From Turnera subulata (lineage: Eukaryota; Streptophyta; Magnoliopsida; Malpighiales; Passifloraceae): a stretch of DNA of 64,000 nucleotides. Every line of letters starts with the position of its first letter. The first letter of the stretch is position 1. The notes under the pieces were generated by a model. It had not been told where the DNA came from. It saw nothing but the letters and a program-made list of their open reading frames with translations, and ran no database searches. Positions 21,085-34,070 of this stretch are shown here, one piece after another. The stretch covers positions 342,288-406,287 of the forward strand of contig JAKUCV010001966.1 in NCBI GenBank assembly GCA_028386065.3. The letters are read 5' to 3'. A program made the position numbers and the translations under genes.

Positions 21085-22314
21085 ATATTATTAACTATGA
21101 TAACACCAATATCATATAGGTATGTTTTAGAGAACTCAATAAGTTCATAGAAGCCTGCTAGAGACTTAGGTTACATGCCAATTCTACTCACATCAATCAG
21201 AGTTTAGCTATTTTGACCCCAACAAAAAAAAAGAGTTTAGCTAGCTATCCAAGTCTAATGAAAAGTACCATCCTGACTAGAGCTACTAGCTAATACAATC
21301 AACCCCGCCGCTTACGGCCAGATAATTGATTGAGAATATTTTTGTTTTATACTAATTGAAACGGAATGAGTGAGAATATCCCCGGAAAAAAAAAAAAAAC
21401 AAAGAATTGGAGCTCGCAGTCATGAGAACACCAAATCATTCCTCCATTTCCAAAACTTCCAATAAAATGTCCCAACCCACACAACCACCATTGCTAATTA
21501 AAACCACAAACAGCGCCATAAGTTCTTAGTTAATTTTAGTAGTAACATATATACTACGGTATGTTTTGCACAATCGTTATGTTGTGCTCATGGTTTGGCT
21601 TCTTATTATTTTATGGTTGCGAATGCTATATTGAATTAAGAAGCTCCATAACGATAGGCATGATATATAGTACTTATTGACTAATTAAATTTTTGTTAAA
21701 CAGCATCGTACGTAATTGGGCTTGTACTTCCCTTGCTGTCATAAATGACACTCTTTGTCTTTCCCAATCCCCACTATTGCTCAAAAGAGGGGAAAAGAAA
21801 AAAGAGTAATTAAGAAAAATGTAGTATATATTTGACTTAAAATCCCGCTCTCTGTACATTTAATTCCCGGTGGGTTAGCTTTTAATTAATCTATTATTGC
21901 CTTTTGTGATCGGCCGTTGATGACAAATTCCTATCGGATATTAATGGACCAACTTGTAGACTTTACAAATATAAAAAAGCCATGTAAATTTCTTCCTTTT
22001 AATTAAAAATTATCAAGAAAAAGAGAAATCCGGTCTTAAGAGTTAAGACCATTTCCGACAACTAAACAGGAAATCTTTTGCATATTTATTGGGCGGTGTC
22101 ATTCTATGTCTTCCATTTAAAATCTCTACTTTTCACCAAAAAAACATTTAAAATCTCTAACAAAATTAATTCTCAAAAAAGTCTACTAAAATCTCCGTTT
22201 GAAATTTTCTATATTGGTCATGATTGGACTAGGGCCCGTGAGGCCTGTTTTCAACGGAGAGGATTGGGTTGGCCCAGGTGCATTAATTCTCACTCTCAAC
22301 AAATATGGTTGTTG
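21085..22314. other. Intergenic between TE nest and GRP copy 2
   Basis: AT-rich, poly-A near 21388, short unsupported ORFs only. No gene or element recognised. Confidence 0.55.
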
Positions 22315-22342
22315 GATAAGAAGATGAGCAAAATTTATGACC
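22315..22342 (+). promoter_or_regulatory. Promoter block shared with GRP copy 1
   Basis: AGAAGATGAGCAAA context as at 7275-7301; 130-155 bp before the ATG and upstream of the TATA box. Confidence 0.5.
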
Positions 22343-22384
22343 ATTCTCTTTGCATGCACTCCCCATCTTAGTCTTTAACGTCTC

Positions 22385-22391
22385 TATATAA
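22385..22391 (+). promoter_or_regulatory. TATA box of GRP copy 2
   Basis: TATATAA, about 80 bp upstream of the ATG, the same spacing as in copy 1. Confidence 0.7.
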
Positions 22392-22469
22392 TCCCTCCCT
22401 CGGTTCCTACTTCACGTATACTAATCAGTAATCACAGTCACTGTTAGCTGCTCTGCAAGTTGGCCAAAA

Positions 22470-22922
22470 ATGGCTTCATCAAGGTTTCTTTTCCTTCTTG
22501 CTTTGGTTCTTGGCGCTCTGGTCTTGGACATCAGTGCTAGGAAGCTCACGGCAGATCAGGAAGCTGGTTCTTTTGCTGATGAGAAGACCTTTCGTCGTCC
22601 AGGGATTGGTGGTGGAGGTGGTGGTGGGTTTGGTGGAGGCGGAGGAGGCGGATTAGGAGGTGGAGCTGGCTTTGGTGGTGGTGCTGGAGGTGGAGTTGGT
22701 GGTGGCGTTGGCGGGGGTGCAGGGGGTGGAGGAGGATTAGGGGGAGGTGGTGGTGGAGGTGCTGGCTTTGGAGGGGGTGCTGGTGGTGGGGGCGGTCTTG
22801 GTGGTGGAGGTGGAGGAGGGTTTGGAGGTGGAGGTGGTGGTGGTGGTGGACTAGGCGGTGGAGCTGGTGGAGGTTTTGGTGGTGGCGCTGGTGGTGGAGT
22901 AGGAGGTGGTGGATTCCCTTGA
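22470..22922 (+). CDS. Secreted glycine-rich cell-wall structural protein (copy 2)
   Basis: 150 aa. Signal peptide at residues 1-23 (FLFLLALVLGALVLDISA), then ARKLTADQEAGSFADEKTFRRPG, then Gly-rich repeats GGGGGFGG/GGGLGG/GGAGFGG to the C-terminal GGGFP. Same architecture as the protein at 7438-7950, with a conserved RKL after the cleavage site and an (H/R)RP before the repeat region. Acts in the cell wall by family analogy. The two genes are 14.5 kb apart now, but only about 2.5 kb apart once the nested LTR elements are removed, so they are a tandem pair split by transposition. Confidence 0.9.
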   Translation: MASSRFLFLLALVLGALVLDISARKLTADQEAGSFADEKTFRRPGIGGGGGGGFGGGGGGGLGGGAGFGGGAGGGVGGGVGGGAGGGGGLGGGGGGGAGFGGGAGGGGGLGGGGGGGFGGGGGGGGGLGGGAGGGFGGGAGGGVGGGGFP

Positions 22923-23104
22923 AGCTGATTAACTAAGATGCATGGGGTTTGCATAAAATAAGTTACTTATGGCAGGGCCTTAATTATATGGTAATATTGA
23001 ACTATGTGCTTTTGCATGCTTGTGATCAACCGTACGTCATTAGTGAACGTACCTTCGTTTCCTGTTTTAAAAGAAGTGTATCTTTCGTCTTTTGCTGGAT
23101 TATG

Positions 23105-23110
23105 AATAAA
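23105..23110 (+). terminator. Polyadenylation signal AATAAA of GRP copy 2
   Basis: AATAAA about 185 bp after the stop, same distance as in copy 1. Confidence 0.5.
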
Positions 23111-23360
23111 ATATGCTCCTTCTAATAATAACTCCATATGATGAAAAATAAAAACTTAATTATAAGTGCGGTTCACAACTCCACGATGCTTCTTTCTCCA
23201 ATCCCATGCATAACATACAGCTAGCACTATCGCAAAATAAAGATGACTCAATTCTTTCTTTTCTTTTTTCTTTCAAAATTTTAGAAAAGCTAAAAGGAAT
23301 TAGCAAAGCTTTTAAGCTGAGGGACATGATGAATAATTAATCAAACGAAGCGAGGCAAAA

Positions 23361-23370
<10 letters not shown>

Positions 23371-23417
<47 letters not shown>
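23371..23417. repeat. (TA)n microsatellite
   Basis: About 23 uninterrupted TA units. Confidence 0.95.
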
Positions 23418-23419
<2 letters not shown>

Positions 23420-23789
23420 TTTTTTTTTCTATTTTGTGCCCTAGGGACATATGATAAGTCATTAAATAAGAAAATAAATTATCATAATTAATGATTATTA
23501 TTTTCCTTAGTGACTAAAATAACCCTTACATAAACCATGTTTGTGTTGTGCAATTAATTTAGTATATAACCATGAAAGGTTATTTCAGACTTGGGGAATG
23601 ATATTCATTAATTTTGGAAATTTATTTCTATATTTAGTGGTTTATCATGTGCCCCTAGGGCACAAGATAAAAAAATCCATATATATATATTGGTTGTAAA
23701 CATGAATAATATGCCAATAATCATTATTGTTAGTATGCTACCATTTATATCCACTTTCAGCGACTAGTATATAATTTTTTTTTATACTA

Positions 23790-23855
23790 CTCGATGAGAC
23801 TCGAATCTGAAACCTCACCGCTTGTTTTTATACAAGAGTACCAATATGCTACATG
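23790..23855 (-). mobile_element. tRNA-derived SINE-like head
   Basis: Minus strand: A-box-like TAGCATATTGGTACT (23837-23851) and B-box-like AGATTCGAGTCTC (23796-23808), about 28 nt apart. The body and tail cannot be delimited. Confidence 0.4.
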
Positions 23856-23862
23856 TCCATTG

Positions 23863-23866
<4 letters not shown>

Positions 23867-23906
<40 letters not shown>
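23867..23906. repeat. (TA)n microsatellite
   Basis: About 20 TA units next to the SINE-like head. Confidence 0.95.
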
Positions 23907-23910
<4 letters not shown>

Positions 23911-26100
23911 GAAGATTTATATTCTAACAAAAGTCTTCACTAACAATTTGTTATATTTTTTTGCAAAAATGAGTGCCTTTTTTTTCATATTCTTGTTATT
24001 GCTTGGATTTTGGTTGAGTTTGTATTATCGAACTTAATCAAGCCAAGCTCAAACTCATCCATCATCCATTAAGCTCAAGCATAAGCTCAACTCGAGCTGA
24101 GCTTAGGCTTGAGCTTGGACTTTTAACAAATTCGAGTCGAACTTAGCAATGCTCAACCCGATTGCACTCAGCTATACAATTTGAGTTCCCTTACAATTTT
24201 GGCATAGTTTAAGCTTGTGCTGAATCTGAGATCATGGCCCGACATCAACGCTAATAGCACAAATGGGAAAATATACAAAAAAATGCATTTGAGTATCGAA
24301 TTCAAGCTCTACTTCTCATTTAGCGCGCGCTTTACCATCGAACCACCATCAATTTCATGTAACTAAGTTACCATATATATACTTGAAAGGATTTTAGGGG
24401 GGCCTGGGCCCTGCTTCCCCCGAATCCGCCCCTGGTAGTGTTGTTTTCTTAATATTTGCTTGTATTATCTCTCTTATGTTATCAGTCACTATCTGGATGT
24501 GTGACTTCTTTTAATAATGTGTACATACAATAAACATGCACATAAAGTGCATGAAAGTTAGCTCATTTAGAGCCTCAAACTGAAATGAAAATACACTGAT
24601 CAGGACTCAGTAAATTTGATACACCAAAATTCACAAATTTATTATAGCTCAAATGGTAAGGATCATGGCTTCAGTTTTAAGCTGCAGAATCGCATCTTTA
24701 CATCAGTGCACACCAAAGCTAAGATAGCATCCGAGGATCGGTAGTTATGGATGCGTGACTTTTGTGTACTTGTAATTCTTGATTTCAGTTATTCAGTAAA
24801 GCATATCTATTAATGCTTCAATATTAGCATTAAAAAGTTAAGAAAATCAGGAATTTTCTTATTAAACCGTAAATATTATTGTAAGTGCTTGCATGATCAG
24901 TGATCTATATATCCTCCCCCTAAACTCAGGGAAACATACCTCAACCTAATTTTTTATTTTTGCGAAAAAACTCACTCACTAGAAAATGCTTTACTATAAT
25001 TAATGTGATGTACCCATTTTTCTTTTTTATTTTTATTTTGATACATGAATGTTACAATTTTGGTTCTGCTCCTTTTCGCGCAAGAAGCTTCGAAGTCGTA
25101 AAACACATTTTAATCACATTTATTGCAAGCCCAGAAATCTTTCTTCAACAAGAAGCACTTGGTCAACATTATCACCGCCGTGATTGAAAATTTTCTCCTC
25201 CCTCTGTTTGTTTCCAGAAGCTTCATCAATTTGCAACCGCCGTCTTAGTTGACTTGAATAAACATGTAAGAATTCCTGATATGTTTGCGAATCAGGGTGC
25301 AAATCCAGCTTCTATGCCGTTCAAACTTTAATAGCAACAGTATGGTGTTGAAGTTACTACTAGTAATTCCAAAATTGAGAAATCAAGAATTGCCATGGAT
25401 GGTTATGAGATTTATACTTAATTAAGGTTTTTTTTTCTTCTAGTTATACAATTAGCCTGTCAATGGATAATTGTAATTGTATTATTATAAGTCCTCATTG
25501 AACTTGGTGATCTATTCTCATTGGGAAACTTTTTAAAACCTAAACTTCTCAATATGATGGATGTTAAATTGATTACATATTAGGAATGAAATGAGAATAT
25601 TGGAATCATAATTTGACACCAAAGTGATATTTATAAGGGTGATTTGATCAAACAAATGGAGTACAATAACTAAATTACACACCTTTTTTTTGGTCAATAA
25701 ATTACACAGCTCATGAATGTTAATTGGGGCAAAATTAAATAGAATCTAGTAAAATATGGAATCAAAGTGAGTGTCAAAGAATTATATTAGAAATACAAAA
25801 TCAAACTAGATTTCTAATAAGTATGCTTACTACACCTCCACAATATTATCTACTGTTATGTTAGTAATTTGGAATTCTTTACTCCATTATTTAGTGTATA
25901 ATTATTTATGGTATTCTTATTATTTTGAATGACAAATCTAGCTACTCATTCCTCTCAACTTTCAACTCTTTTATATATATAGTATTTATATAACTTTCCT
26001 CGTTCATATATATATAGAGAAAAAATTTCCTCGTTTACCAGTCTCCTTCCCTAAAATAAGAATGGAAAGTTCATAAATACAGCTCCTACAAATTCGACAT
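23911..26100. other. Intergenic with old repeat debris
   Basis: 24030-24170 is a low-complexity run of AAGCTCAAGC/CTCGAGCT type common in plant repeats. 24387-24434 reads on the minus strand CAGGGGCGGATTCGGGGG..., resembling a hAT-type terminal inverted repeat, but no partner end was found. 24647-24700 has a weak A-box (TAGCTCAAATGGTAAGG). No gene. Confidence 0.45.
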
Positions 26101-26535
26101 TTCCAATTTTCCACCAATCAGCCTCTGCCACGTACCCCCAAATCGGGCTTGCTTTACCTTCCATCTACAGTGCGTATCTCACAAAGCTCGACGACAGCAG
26201 CGTGCTCCAATTCATTTTTTTTTTTTTGACGGCCTCTCCCCCTCCAATAACAGAAGTACACAAAACAAACAAACAAACAAAACCCTACTTCCCTCTCTCC
26301 CTTTCCCATTCCATTCCATTCGGTTATTTTCGCTCCGGTCGGTCAAATCAAGCTCTCCCCCAATCAGGTCAAACCCGGCCACACACATTCACCAAATCTC
26401 ACACGCAACCGCCCTCCATCTATCATTTAATTCTCGATTACTGCTGTTTGTTTGTTGGGATTAGTGTTTTGAGAATCGTTGGTTGTTTTTGGTTTTCGAT
26501 TTGTGGATTTTTTTGCAGAGATCGAAGCGAAGGAA

Positions 26536-29500
26536 ATGATGTTAGGTGTTATAAGGAGAAGAGTTGCCAGTGGCGGCTCCTCTTCTTCTTCGGTTAGTTA
26601 GATTCTCTCCTTCATTTTTATTTTCTAATCATTTTGCTTCCTTTTTTGGTGTTGTCTCTATGTATCTTTCCATTAGCTAGAGGTTTGTTTTGGTTTCAGA
26701 TTTTGAAGAAGTCGCTGCAAAGCACCCGCCCGGCGGCATCTTCATCTCGACTTCCTTCTTTCCACGAAGAACAGGTAATTTTTTAATTCTACTTAACCTT
26801 TTTTATTTTTCTCTCGTTTTCTCGTGATCCTTCTGGTGATTTTGCAATTTGTGGAGGTTTAGTGGACGGCCGACTCCCAATTTGTTTTATGCTTTCGCTT
26901 GTACTCGTAGAAATAGGCTTTTTGTTGATTTGGTAGCTATTTTTTTTTTGCGTGTGGGAGTTTTGAATTTATGGTCTGTGAACAGGTCTTACTTCATCCC
27001 AGAGGGTTGGGACACACCCGGAACTTCAGCCATCTCATTGCACCTGGTACTGTAACTTTGCTGGTGCATATCTTACTTTGTTTCTACATTAATTGTTTGC
27101 TCATTTTTATGTTTCTTTTTTTCCCCTCGTTTTGCAGGTTCCTCCGCTAATTTGGGTTTCGTGAGGTTAGTGTCATTACCACTCTATTTTGAGGTGTTTT
27201 ATTAGGTTAATCACTAGTTGTGCTCTAGGAATGCCATTGATGATGGAAGCTGGTGGGGCTAGGATTTGGTAGAAATGAGATGTAGATCAACTGTCACCGA
27301 GCTGGGTCAGCGGAGAACCTGATGTCTTTTCCCTTCTGTTACCACAAAGCACCAAGGGCTACGAAAAACAAGACTGTTGTTATTAAACAAATGGAACAAG
27401 GGTTCTAAGCTTATTTATCATTGTCCAGATAACAAAGACCCTTGCGTTGTATTTTAACACTGTCACTTCCCTTTTCTCATCGTTATCTGTTGGTGAACTT
27501 CAATTACACGTACGGTTAAGTTGCCTTAAGTCATTGGATTGTGTGGCAGATTAATTGTTAGACCTCAAATATCTCCATATTTAAGATAGACATTTCTGTA
27601 CCTCAGTTCCATATGAATTGTAAATAAATTAGGTCAATCTTGTGCTAATAGCGTTGATTCGGTTAGTTACTCTATCTACTTTAATGAGTTTCATTTTACG
27701 CAGGGATGTTGCTTCCAGCATTGAGCTTGTATCTACCAAGAAAATATGGAGCAGGGCATTTTCGTCAGACAGTGGTACAACATTAAATACTCTGCCTTCT
27801 TGAAACATTCATCCCTTATACCTGCATCTCTTTGTTCTCTTATTTGTATGCTCGTATGTTTCTTTGCTCTAAGGTGTGGTCTCATAGCGATTGCTTAAAA
27901 CTGCAAATTCCTTTTTATTATAGACTAGTGCAAATAAGACATTAACGGGGTAGAACTTAGTTGTGGATGTCTATGACCTGTTGGTGGCTCCTCCACTCTA
28001 TTTCCAGTAACTAAGGGTAGCTTCTTCAATGAAGCTAATTGAATAGTTGCAATGCTCTTTAAGCCCTTCTTGCATTTTGGAGGCATTACCTTGGATCAAG
28101 CTGTTAAATGACCAGCAACAGTGGACCGTTCAATGTTAATTAGCAAATCTGCTGACGCCCTTTATTTTTTATGGTATACTTTGTTAAATTGTTCATTGAT
28201 TGCATCCTGAATGCAAAATGGATTGGTGATCTGTTCATAATGGTCTTTTAGAGCTATCTAAGAGGAGTTTTTACCCTGCAAGGACCTTTTATTTATGTCT
28301 ATCATAGCAGTATATTGTATCTGAAAGTTTGTGACATTGTTGAATCTTCTTTCTTATGTAGAGGATTTGGTTGATGCCGTTGTCCCTTTTATGGGTGAAT
28401 CCATCAGTGATGGCACTTTGGCCAAATTTTTGAAGAGTATGGTTTCAATAATTTCAATTTCTCATATTTATTATTTTTTAATACTTTTGAATGTGTTACA
28501 AGTTCCTGATCATGCTGTGAAACTCTGGGTGCAGGTCCTGGTGATAGAGTGGAAGCTGACGAGCCAATTGCTCAAATAGAGACGGATAAAGTTTGTACTC
28601 CGTAATTAAGATGTTCATGACCATACTTTCTCTGCATTGAACATCACCCACTTATGTCTCTTAAATGCTGTTTATATTTTCTTTAGGTGACAATTGATGT
28701 TGCAAGTCCAGGAGCTGGTGTGATAAAAGAGGTATCACCTCTATATTTTTGTAGTACTTGTATGGTATTCTGGGGGCAGGTTGTGTTTTTCGGATAACTA
28801 CTATTAATAATTCTTTGACATTATTGTGACAGTTTGTTGCTAAGGAAGGGGAAACTGTAGAACCAGGAACCAAGATTGCTGTTATTTCAAAGTCTGGTGA
28901 AGGTGTAGCTCATGTTGCTCCCTCTGAGAAAATACCAGAGAAGGCTGCATCTAAGCCATCAACTTCTTCGGAAAAGGATGAAGTGAAGGAGAAGCCAAAG
29001 GCTGAAACTGCTCCTGCTCCGGAAAAGCCTAAGACACCTACTCCACCTCCTCCTAAACGCTCTGCCTCAGAGCCCCAGCTTCCTCCAAAGGATAGGGAAA
29101 GACGAGTAAGCTTTTGTGGGTTGTATGCCCTGGAATAATGTGTCTTCCTATGTACTTGTTTGCTTTTACTATACTGACATGAACTGTCTCAGTAAAGCAC
29201 TGATGTCGTGGCCTTGGTGCCTTAATTACAGGTCCCAATGACAAGGCTCCGTAAAAGGGTTGCAACCCGGTTGAAGGACTCTCAGAATACGTTTGCTATG
29301 TTGACAACATTCAATGAAGTTGATATGTGAGTGAAATAATTTTATGACTGGTCGCTCCATGCCCCTCAGTTTTTCTTCTTGTTGCCCAAACATTATTTTG
29401 TCTTTGACATTTTGAATCGAGATGGGTTCTCCAGCTGTAACAAACAAGTGGTATTTTCTCACTTTTTCCTCTATTCATGGACTTTTTCACTCACTATAGG

Positions 29501-31251
29501 ACCAATTTGATGAAGCTTCGGTCTGATTACAAGGATGCTTTTGTTGAAAAGCATGGTGTAAAGTTGGGCCTCATGTCTGGATTTGTGAAGGTACGCAATT
29601 TGTTATTAGTAATGTAATTGTGTAGACAAACTATTTGGCGTAATCTTCTTGTGTGCTGGTCTCTGTTATTCATTTTTCCTTTGTTCGCATGTTTGTAAAA
29701 TTTTTCAGGCTGCTGTCAGTGGGCTTCAGAATCAACCTATTATAAATGCAGTTATTGATGGGGATGATATCATATATAGAGATTATGTAGATATCAGTAT
29801 AGCTGTTGGCACTCCAAAGGTTTGTTTTTATTCCCTTTTATTGGATCGGAGCTTTTGCTTTCCGTATCAAGTTGCCATATTCGGTACCAGCCCTGGGCCA
29901 TCAAGTTTTCTGTCTCAATCTGGTATTAATTGTGAATGCTTTTTAGGGTCTTATTGAAAGGTCATGATTATCTGTCCAAATTAGTCTTACCTCACATGGT
30001 ATTCAGAGTTGGCTTAGCTATTGGCATTTCTGCACTAAGGATTGTTTGTATTGGTCAAGAAGTGACAACTATTTACTTATGGCAAGCATGCTATATCCAC
30101 TGTGAATCTGGCTCTTAACAATGTTTGTTAACTTGATGCACAAAATTGCTGGTCATTGGAATGCCAGCGTCGACTAATGGAGTGTGCCATCTTTTTTTGC
30201 TTTGTGCAAAATTGCCAATGGCAAGGACCGTTCTCTGACTGGAATACATTGTGAAGCGTCAGCCGTTTTTATCACTGCCCTATAGTTACCCTGTGGCATA
30301 CTGGACCTTGGCTCCATCCATTTGAATTTTGTTGCTAGTATATTCTACCATTTTGCTTCCTTCTGCTCTAGCCTCTAGTTGGCTTGTGAAATTTCATAAA
30401 AGAGTGAAGGAGTCGAAGTGTTGAATTCTACTAAAATTGTTGAATTCTACTAAAATGAGTCTTCTCATTTTTTGAGGTGCTCGAGCCCTCTATTGTATTC
30501 AAGTGACAGATTTATGAGTGATTATTGCCTGGGGCTATGCACTCTTACTAATCACATTATTCGGTTCTTGTTTGTTCAGGGCCTTGTCGTCCCAGTTATC
30601 CGTAATGCGGATAAGATGAATTTTGCTGATATAGAGAAGGAGATCAACACCCTTGCAAAGAAGGCAAATGATGGATCCATATCAATTGATGAGATGGCTG
30701 GAGGTTCATTTACAATATCTAATGGTGGTGTTTACGGAAGCCTTTTGAGTACACCTATCATCAATCCTCCTCAGGTTTGGTTTTCAACTGTTGTAACAAG
30801 TTGATAATTTGTGTGGAATATTCATGGCTTTCTTCAGTAGTATAATCTTCAACTTGGCTGAAGGTGCTGTTCATCCGTTTGTTAAAATAAATCTATGTTT
30901 TGTTTATGGATGCATAGTTATTCAACGAGATTATGGATAGAATTTTTCTTGCACAAGTCCTTTAAATCTGGCTGATATTTTTCAACTTAGATTTCGCTTA
31001 ATGCTAAATTTTATTTTGGTGGTGATTTGAAAAATCTCACTATTTATATGTTTTTGCAGTCTGCCATTTTGGGCATGCACTCCATAGTGAGCCGTCCAAT
31101 GGTTGTTGGAGGCAATGTTGTTGCGAGGCCAATGATGTACATCGCGTTGACATATGATCATAGGCTGATTGATGGCAGAGAGGCAGTTTTCTTCCTCCGC
31201 CGCATCAAGGATGTCGTGGAGGATCCTCGCAGGCTACTTCTTGATATATGA
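26536..31251 (+). CDS. DLST: Dihydrolipoamide succinyltransferase, E2 of the 2-oxoglutarate dehydrogenase complex, mitochondrial
   Basis: Transfers succinyl from lipoate to CoA in the TCA cycle. Fourteen exons with GT-AG introns join in frame to 474 aa: 26536-26592, 26700-26774, 26986-27046, 27138-27165, 27704-27774, 28362-28436, 28535-28590, 28687-28731, 28833-29105, 29232-29326, 29500-29590, 29709-29819, 30580-30774, 31060-31251. Residues 1-95 are Ser/Arg-rich, a mitochondrial presequence. The lipoyl domain is at about 98-172 with the lipoylated Lys at about 141 (ETDK). A Pro/Lys-rich hinge follows. The catalytic domain ends in YDHRLIDG with His about 445 and Asp about 449. There is no clear peripheral-subunit binding domain, as in plant E2o. 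Length matches Arabidopsis (about 464 aa). Second Met at codon 2. The 5' UTR has a likely intron acceptor TTTTTTTGCAG at 26508-26518. Confidence 0.96.
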
Positions 31252-31325
31252 AAACCAAACGAATTGGTGTTCACTTTCATGATTTTTCAGCTACACTAAC
31301 GATTGGTTATAGTTTCTTGGACAAC

Positions 31326-31331
31326 AATAAA
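31326..31331 (+). terminator. Polyadenylation signal AATAAA of the DLST gene
   Basis: AATAAA 75 bp after the stop codon. Confidence 0.55.
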
Positions 31332-32034
31332 TACTTGGGAGATTCAAGTTTCCGTAGGGCTTTGTTTGTTGATATGCCCTATCATGAGTTTTTTGCGGCT
31401 TGTCATAATTTAACCTAGAATGAGAGGCGGATCACTGCTTGTCCTTGTTTTATTACTCTCTTAATTGAAAAAAAAAAAGAGATTATATTCTTAAGGGGCT
31501 TGTACCAATACCTAACTGCTGTGAAGTTTATATAAATGGTTTTAATCTTTTTGCTACATGGATGGCTTTATTTCTTACAGTCGTTATTGAAATTGCATAA
31601 CATTCTATAACCAACAAGTTATTTGTGTTGCGATTCATCCATTCCTTATCGAGCGAGCCGCTAAGAAATCTGTACCCTCCGTTTACTCTTAGCATGACTA
31701 TGGAATCTGCTTAACTAATCAGCTAGTTGCAGCATCTTTTGACTAAAAGTAATGTGTAAAAAAAAAAAAAAGAAAAGAAAAGACAAAGTAAGGTGTAAGT
31801 TCATTTCCCCACATCAAGGATATCTTCATTCCAACGGGTCATGGAAAGTATAGTTCTTTAATTGAATTCCAAGTCTCGGAAAGCACCTAAATAGTCCTAG
31901 ATTCCCTGTACAATATTATTTTAAAACCATATCTGCTCCAGCTTCATTTTTGCTTTTCATGCATATTTCACCCCAGTAGCATCTTTGTCGTTTCTTTAGG
32001 AGCAACCAGAAAACTTTGCCAGAATCTTGTCAAC

Positions 32035-33772
32035 ATGATCAATCTTTTGTTCACAATTGTATTCACGGAAATGGCTCTGATTCTGACACTTGTGTTTAGA
32101 ACCCCTCTAAGGAAGCTTGTGATGATGGGGATAGACCTCATGAAACAAGGGAAAGGTCCATTGGTGGCAAAAACTGTGGTAGCAACCATACTTGTGGTGT
32201 TTGCCTCTGTCCTGAATAATGTGATGCAGATTCGGAGACGCAGCCAGGAAGCCGGTGTGGTTTCTTCCACTGATGAAGTTCTTATGGCGGAACGAATTCT
32301 GGAAGCTTCTATCATGGGTAAACCTCATTTGCTCATGACCTTGATTACTTGATTAAACATTCTACTTGTATATACACTTTTTCTCTCTTGTATTGTTTCA
32401 TGAATGATTGGGGCGCAGAACAGGAGGGAAGTCCACCCTGCCTAGTGCCTAACTAATCGTTATTCCATTAGAGTTGTAAGGTTTGGACTGTCGGGTAGAC
32501 TACTTTACGACAACATGATTACCCCCCACTTTATGCCTGCAGCTGTGGATATTTCTATTACTAAGCTTACAGGAAACTAAAATATCCTAGACTAATTATT
32601 TGAGTCGGTGATTGACCAGCAATATTGTGGCGGGGAGATACTTAAATGCAATATTGGGGCATTTGAGAATATAGCTAAAGCTAAAATGTTTGATTCAAAT
32701 GAGGCAGGGACAGCTTAATTTATTTTTAAAAAACATTGGGTAGGTATAGTTTCATTTGGCTGAATCCAAAATGGCTAGAATAAAATGGTCCAAAACCCAT
32801 TCAAAAACATTAAGGTGGTTATGGATTGTCTTGTCAGTGGACAATGGACATAATTGCTTAAATTTTTGAGAGTTGTCAAAACCTACAGAAATTTTTGTAG
32901 AAAATATGATTATTGGATGAATTGATATAAATGTACAGTCTCACTTAGGAGCATCTAGAGAAATAAGAAAAATAGCAATTAATTATATGATCATATCCTT
33001 ACATGAAATACAACAAAATCTTGCCAAAATCAATAATTCAATAATTAGATCTAATTGGTACAATCGGTATATAAGTCTTTCATATTCAATTGTGATTGCC
33101 TATAATGAAGGATTTACTGGACATGATTGGGTATAATTAAAGGATTATTCTCTTCACATAATTAACACTATACTTAAGAAATTTAATCCTTCAATTAGGA
33201 GAAAAGATTAAACAACACTTTGATTGTGATGAGATTTTGTTGTATAATATAGGGACATGATTGTGTACATAATGTCGAACAGAGCAGACAAAATGCTCTG
33301 TTCAAAAAAAAAAAAAAAACAGACAAAATACTGTTCACTAAAATCGTAGTATAAGAATATACATGTCAATTAATCCATGCCTACACACTTTGACAACAAG
33401 CATAATGGTTAACAGAATGCAAGTAATATATTATTGGATTCAAAACGAAAAAAACAAAATGCAATTAATACTATTTGATTGAAAGAACGTGAATTGGATG
33501 CTTCTCCATTTCTTGAGGCGGAAAATTTTAGAGGCAGATCATTTTTTTCCATGCATATTACTACTTTCCCAAAATTCATCATTGAATAACTGGATTGTGT
33601 TTCAGGGTTTTCTCTGTTCCTTGCAATGATGATAGACAGGCTACACTACTACATCAAAGAACTCCATCTAGTCCGGAAAGATTTAGAGGAGATGCAAAGA
33701 TTTAACCAGCAGGAGAATTATGACAAGAAGAAAATTCTGGGAACTCATGTCCATGAAGCCAATTCTACATAA
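32035..33772 (+). CDS. BAP31-like endoplasmic reticulum membrane protein, short form
   Basis: Two exons (32035-32317 and 33606-33772), 1288-bp intron, joined in frame (split Gly codon) to 149 aa. Three hydrophobic segments: residues about 1-21 (LLFTIVFTEMALILTLVF), 43-62 (AKTVVATILVVFASVLNNV) and 90-108 (ASIMGFSLFLAMMIDRL), with FRTPLRKLV after the first, all typical of plant BAP31 homologues. These are ER proteins acting in cargo export and stress signalling (family knowledge). The C-terminus is a short charged tail (RKDLEEMQRFNQQENYDKKK) instead of the long coiled coil, and there is no clear KKxx retrieval signal. Either a natural short paralogue or a truncated gene; the frame is intact. 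Confidence 0.88.
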
Positions 33773-33952
33773 GGAATCTGATAATACTTCAAGAAAACAA
33801 GTGACAAAGGGCCTCCATATATGATATGAAACCAAAATATGGCTAATAGTTAGCCCTTTTATTATATAAGTCAAGACCTCTCGGCCTCATGGTAATAGCT
33901 GAGAGTATGTACATTGGCCTTGATAAATGACATTCAAGAAACCTGTAAAGGA

Positions 33953-34070
33953 TGCATATATTTTTTTCCATACTTAATCAATATTAGCTTCGATTATGGG
34001 TCTGGGTCAAGCTTGCATATATTTTCTTTTATACTTGATTAATATTTAGCTTCGATTATGGGTCTAGGTC
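33953..34070 (+). repeat. Tandem ~60-bp duplication downstream of the BAP31-like gene
   Basis: GCATATATTTT...TAGCTTCGATTATGGGTCTRGGTC occurs twice in a row with a few substitutions. Confidence 0.8.

Noticed and set aside
22556..22954. 132-aa proline-rich ORF antisense to GRP copy 2
   Set aside because: Same shadow effect of Gly codons.
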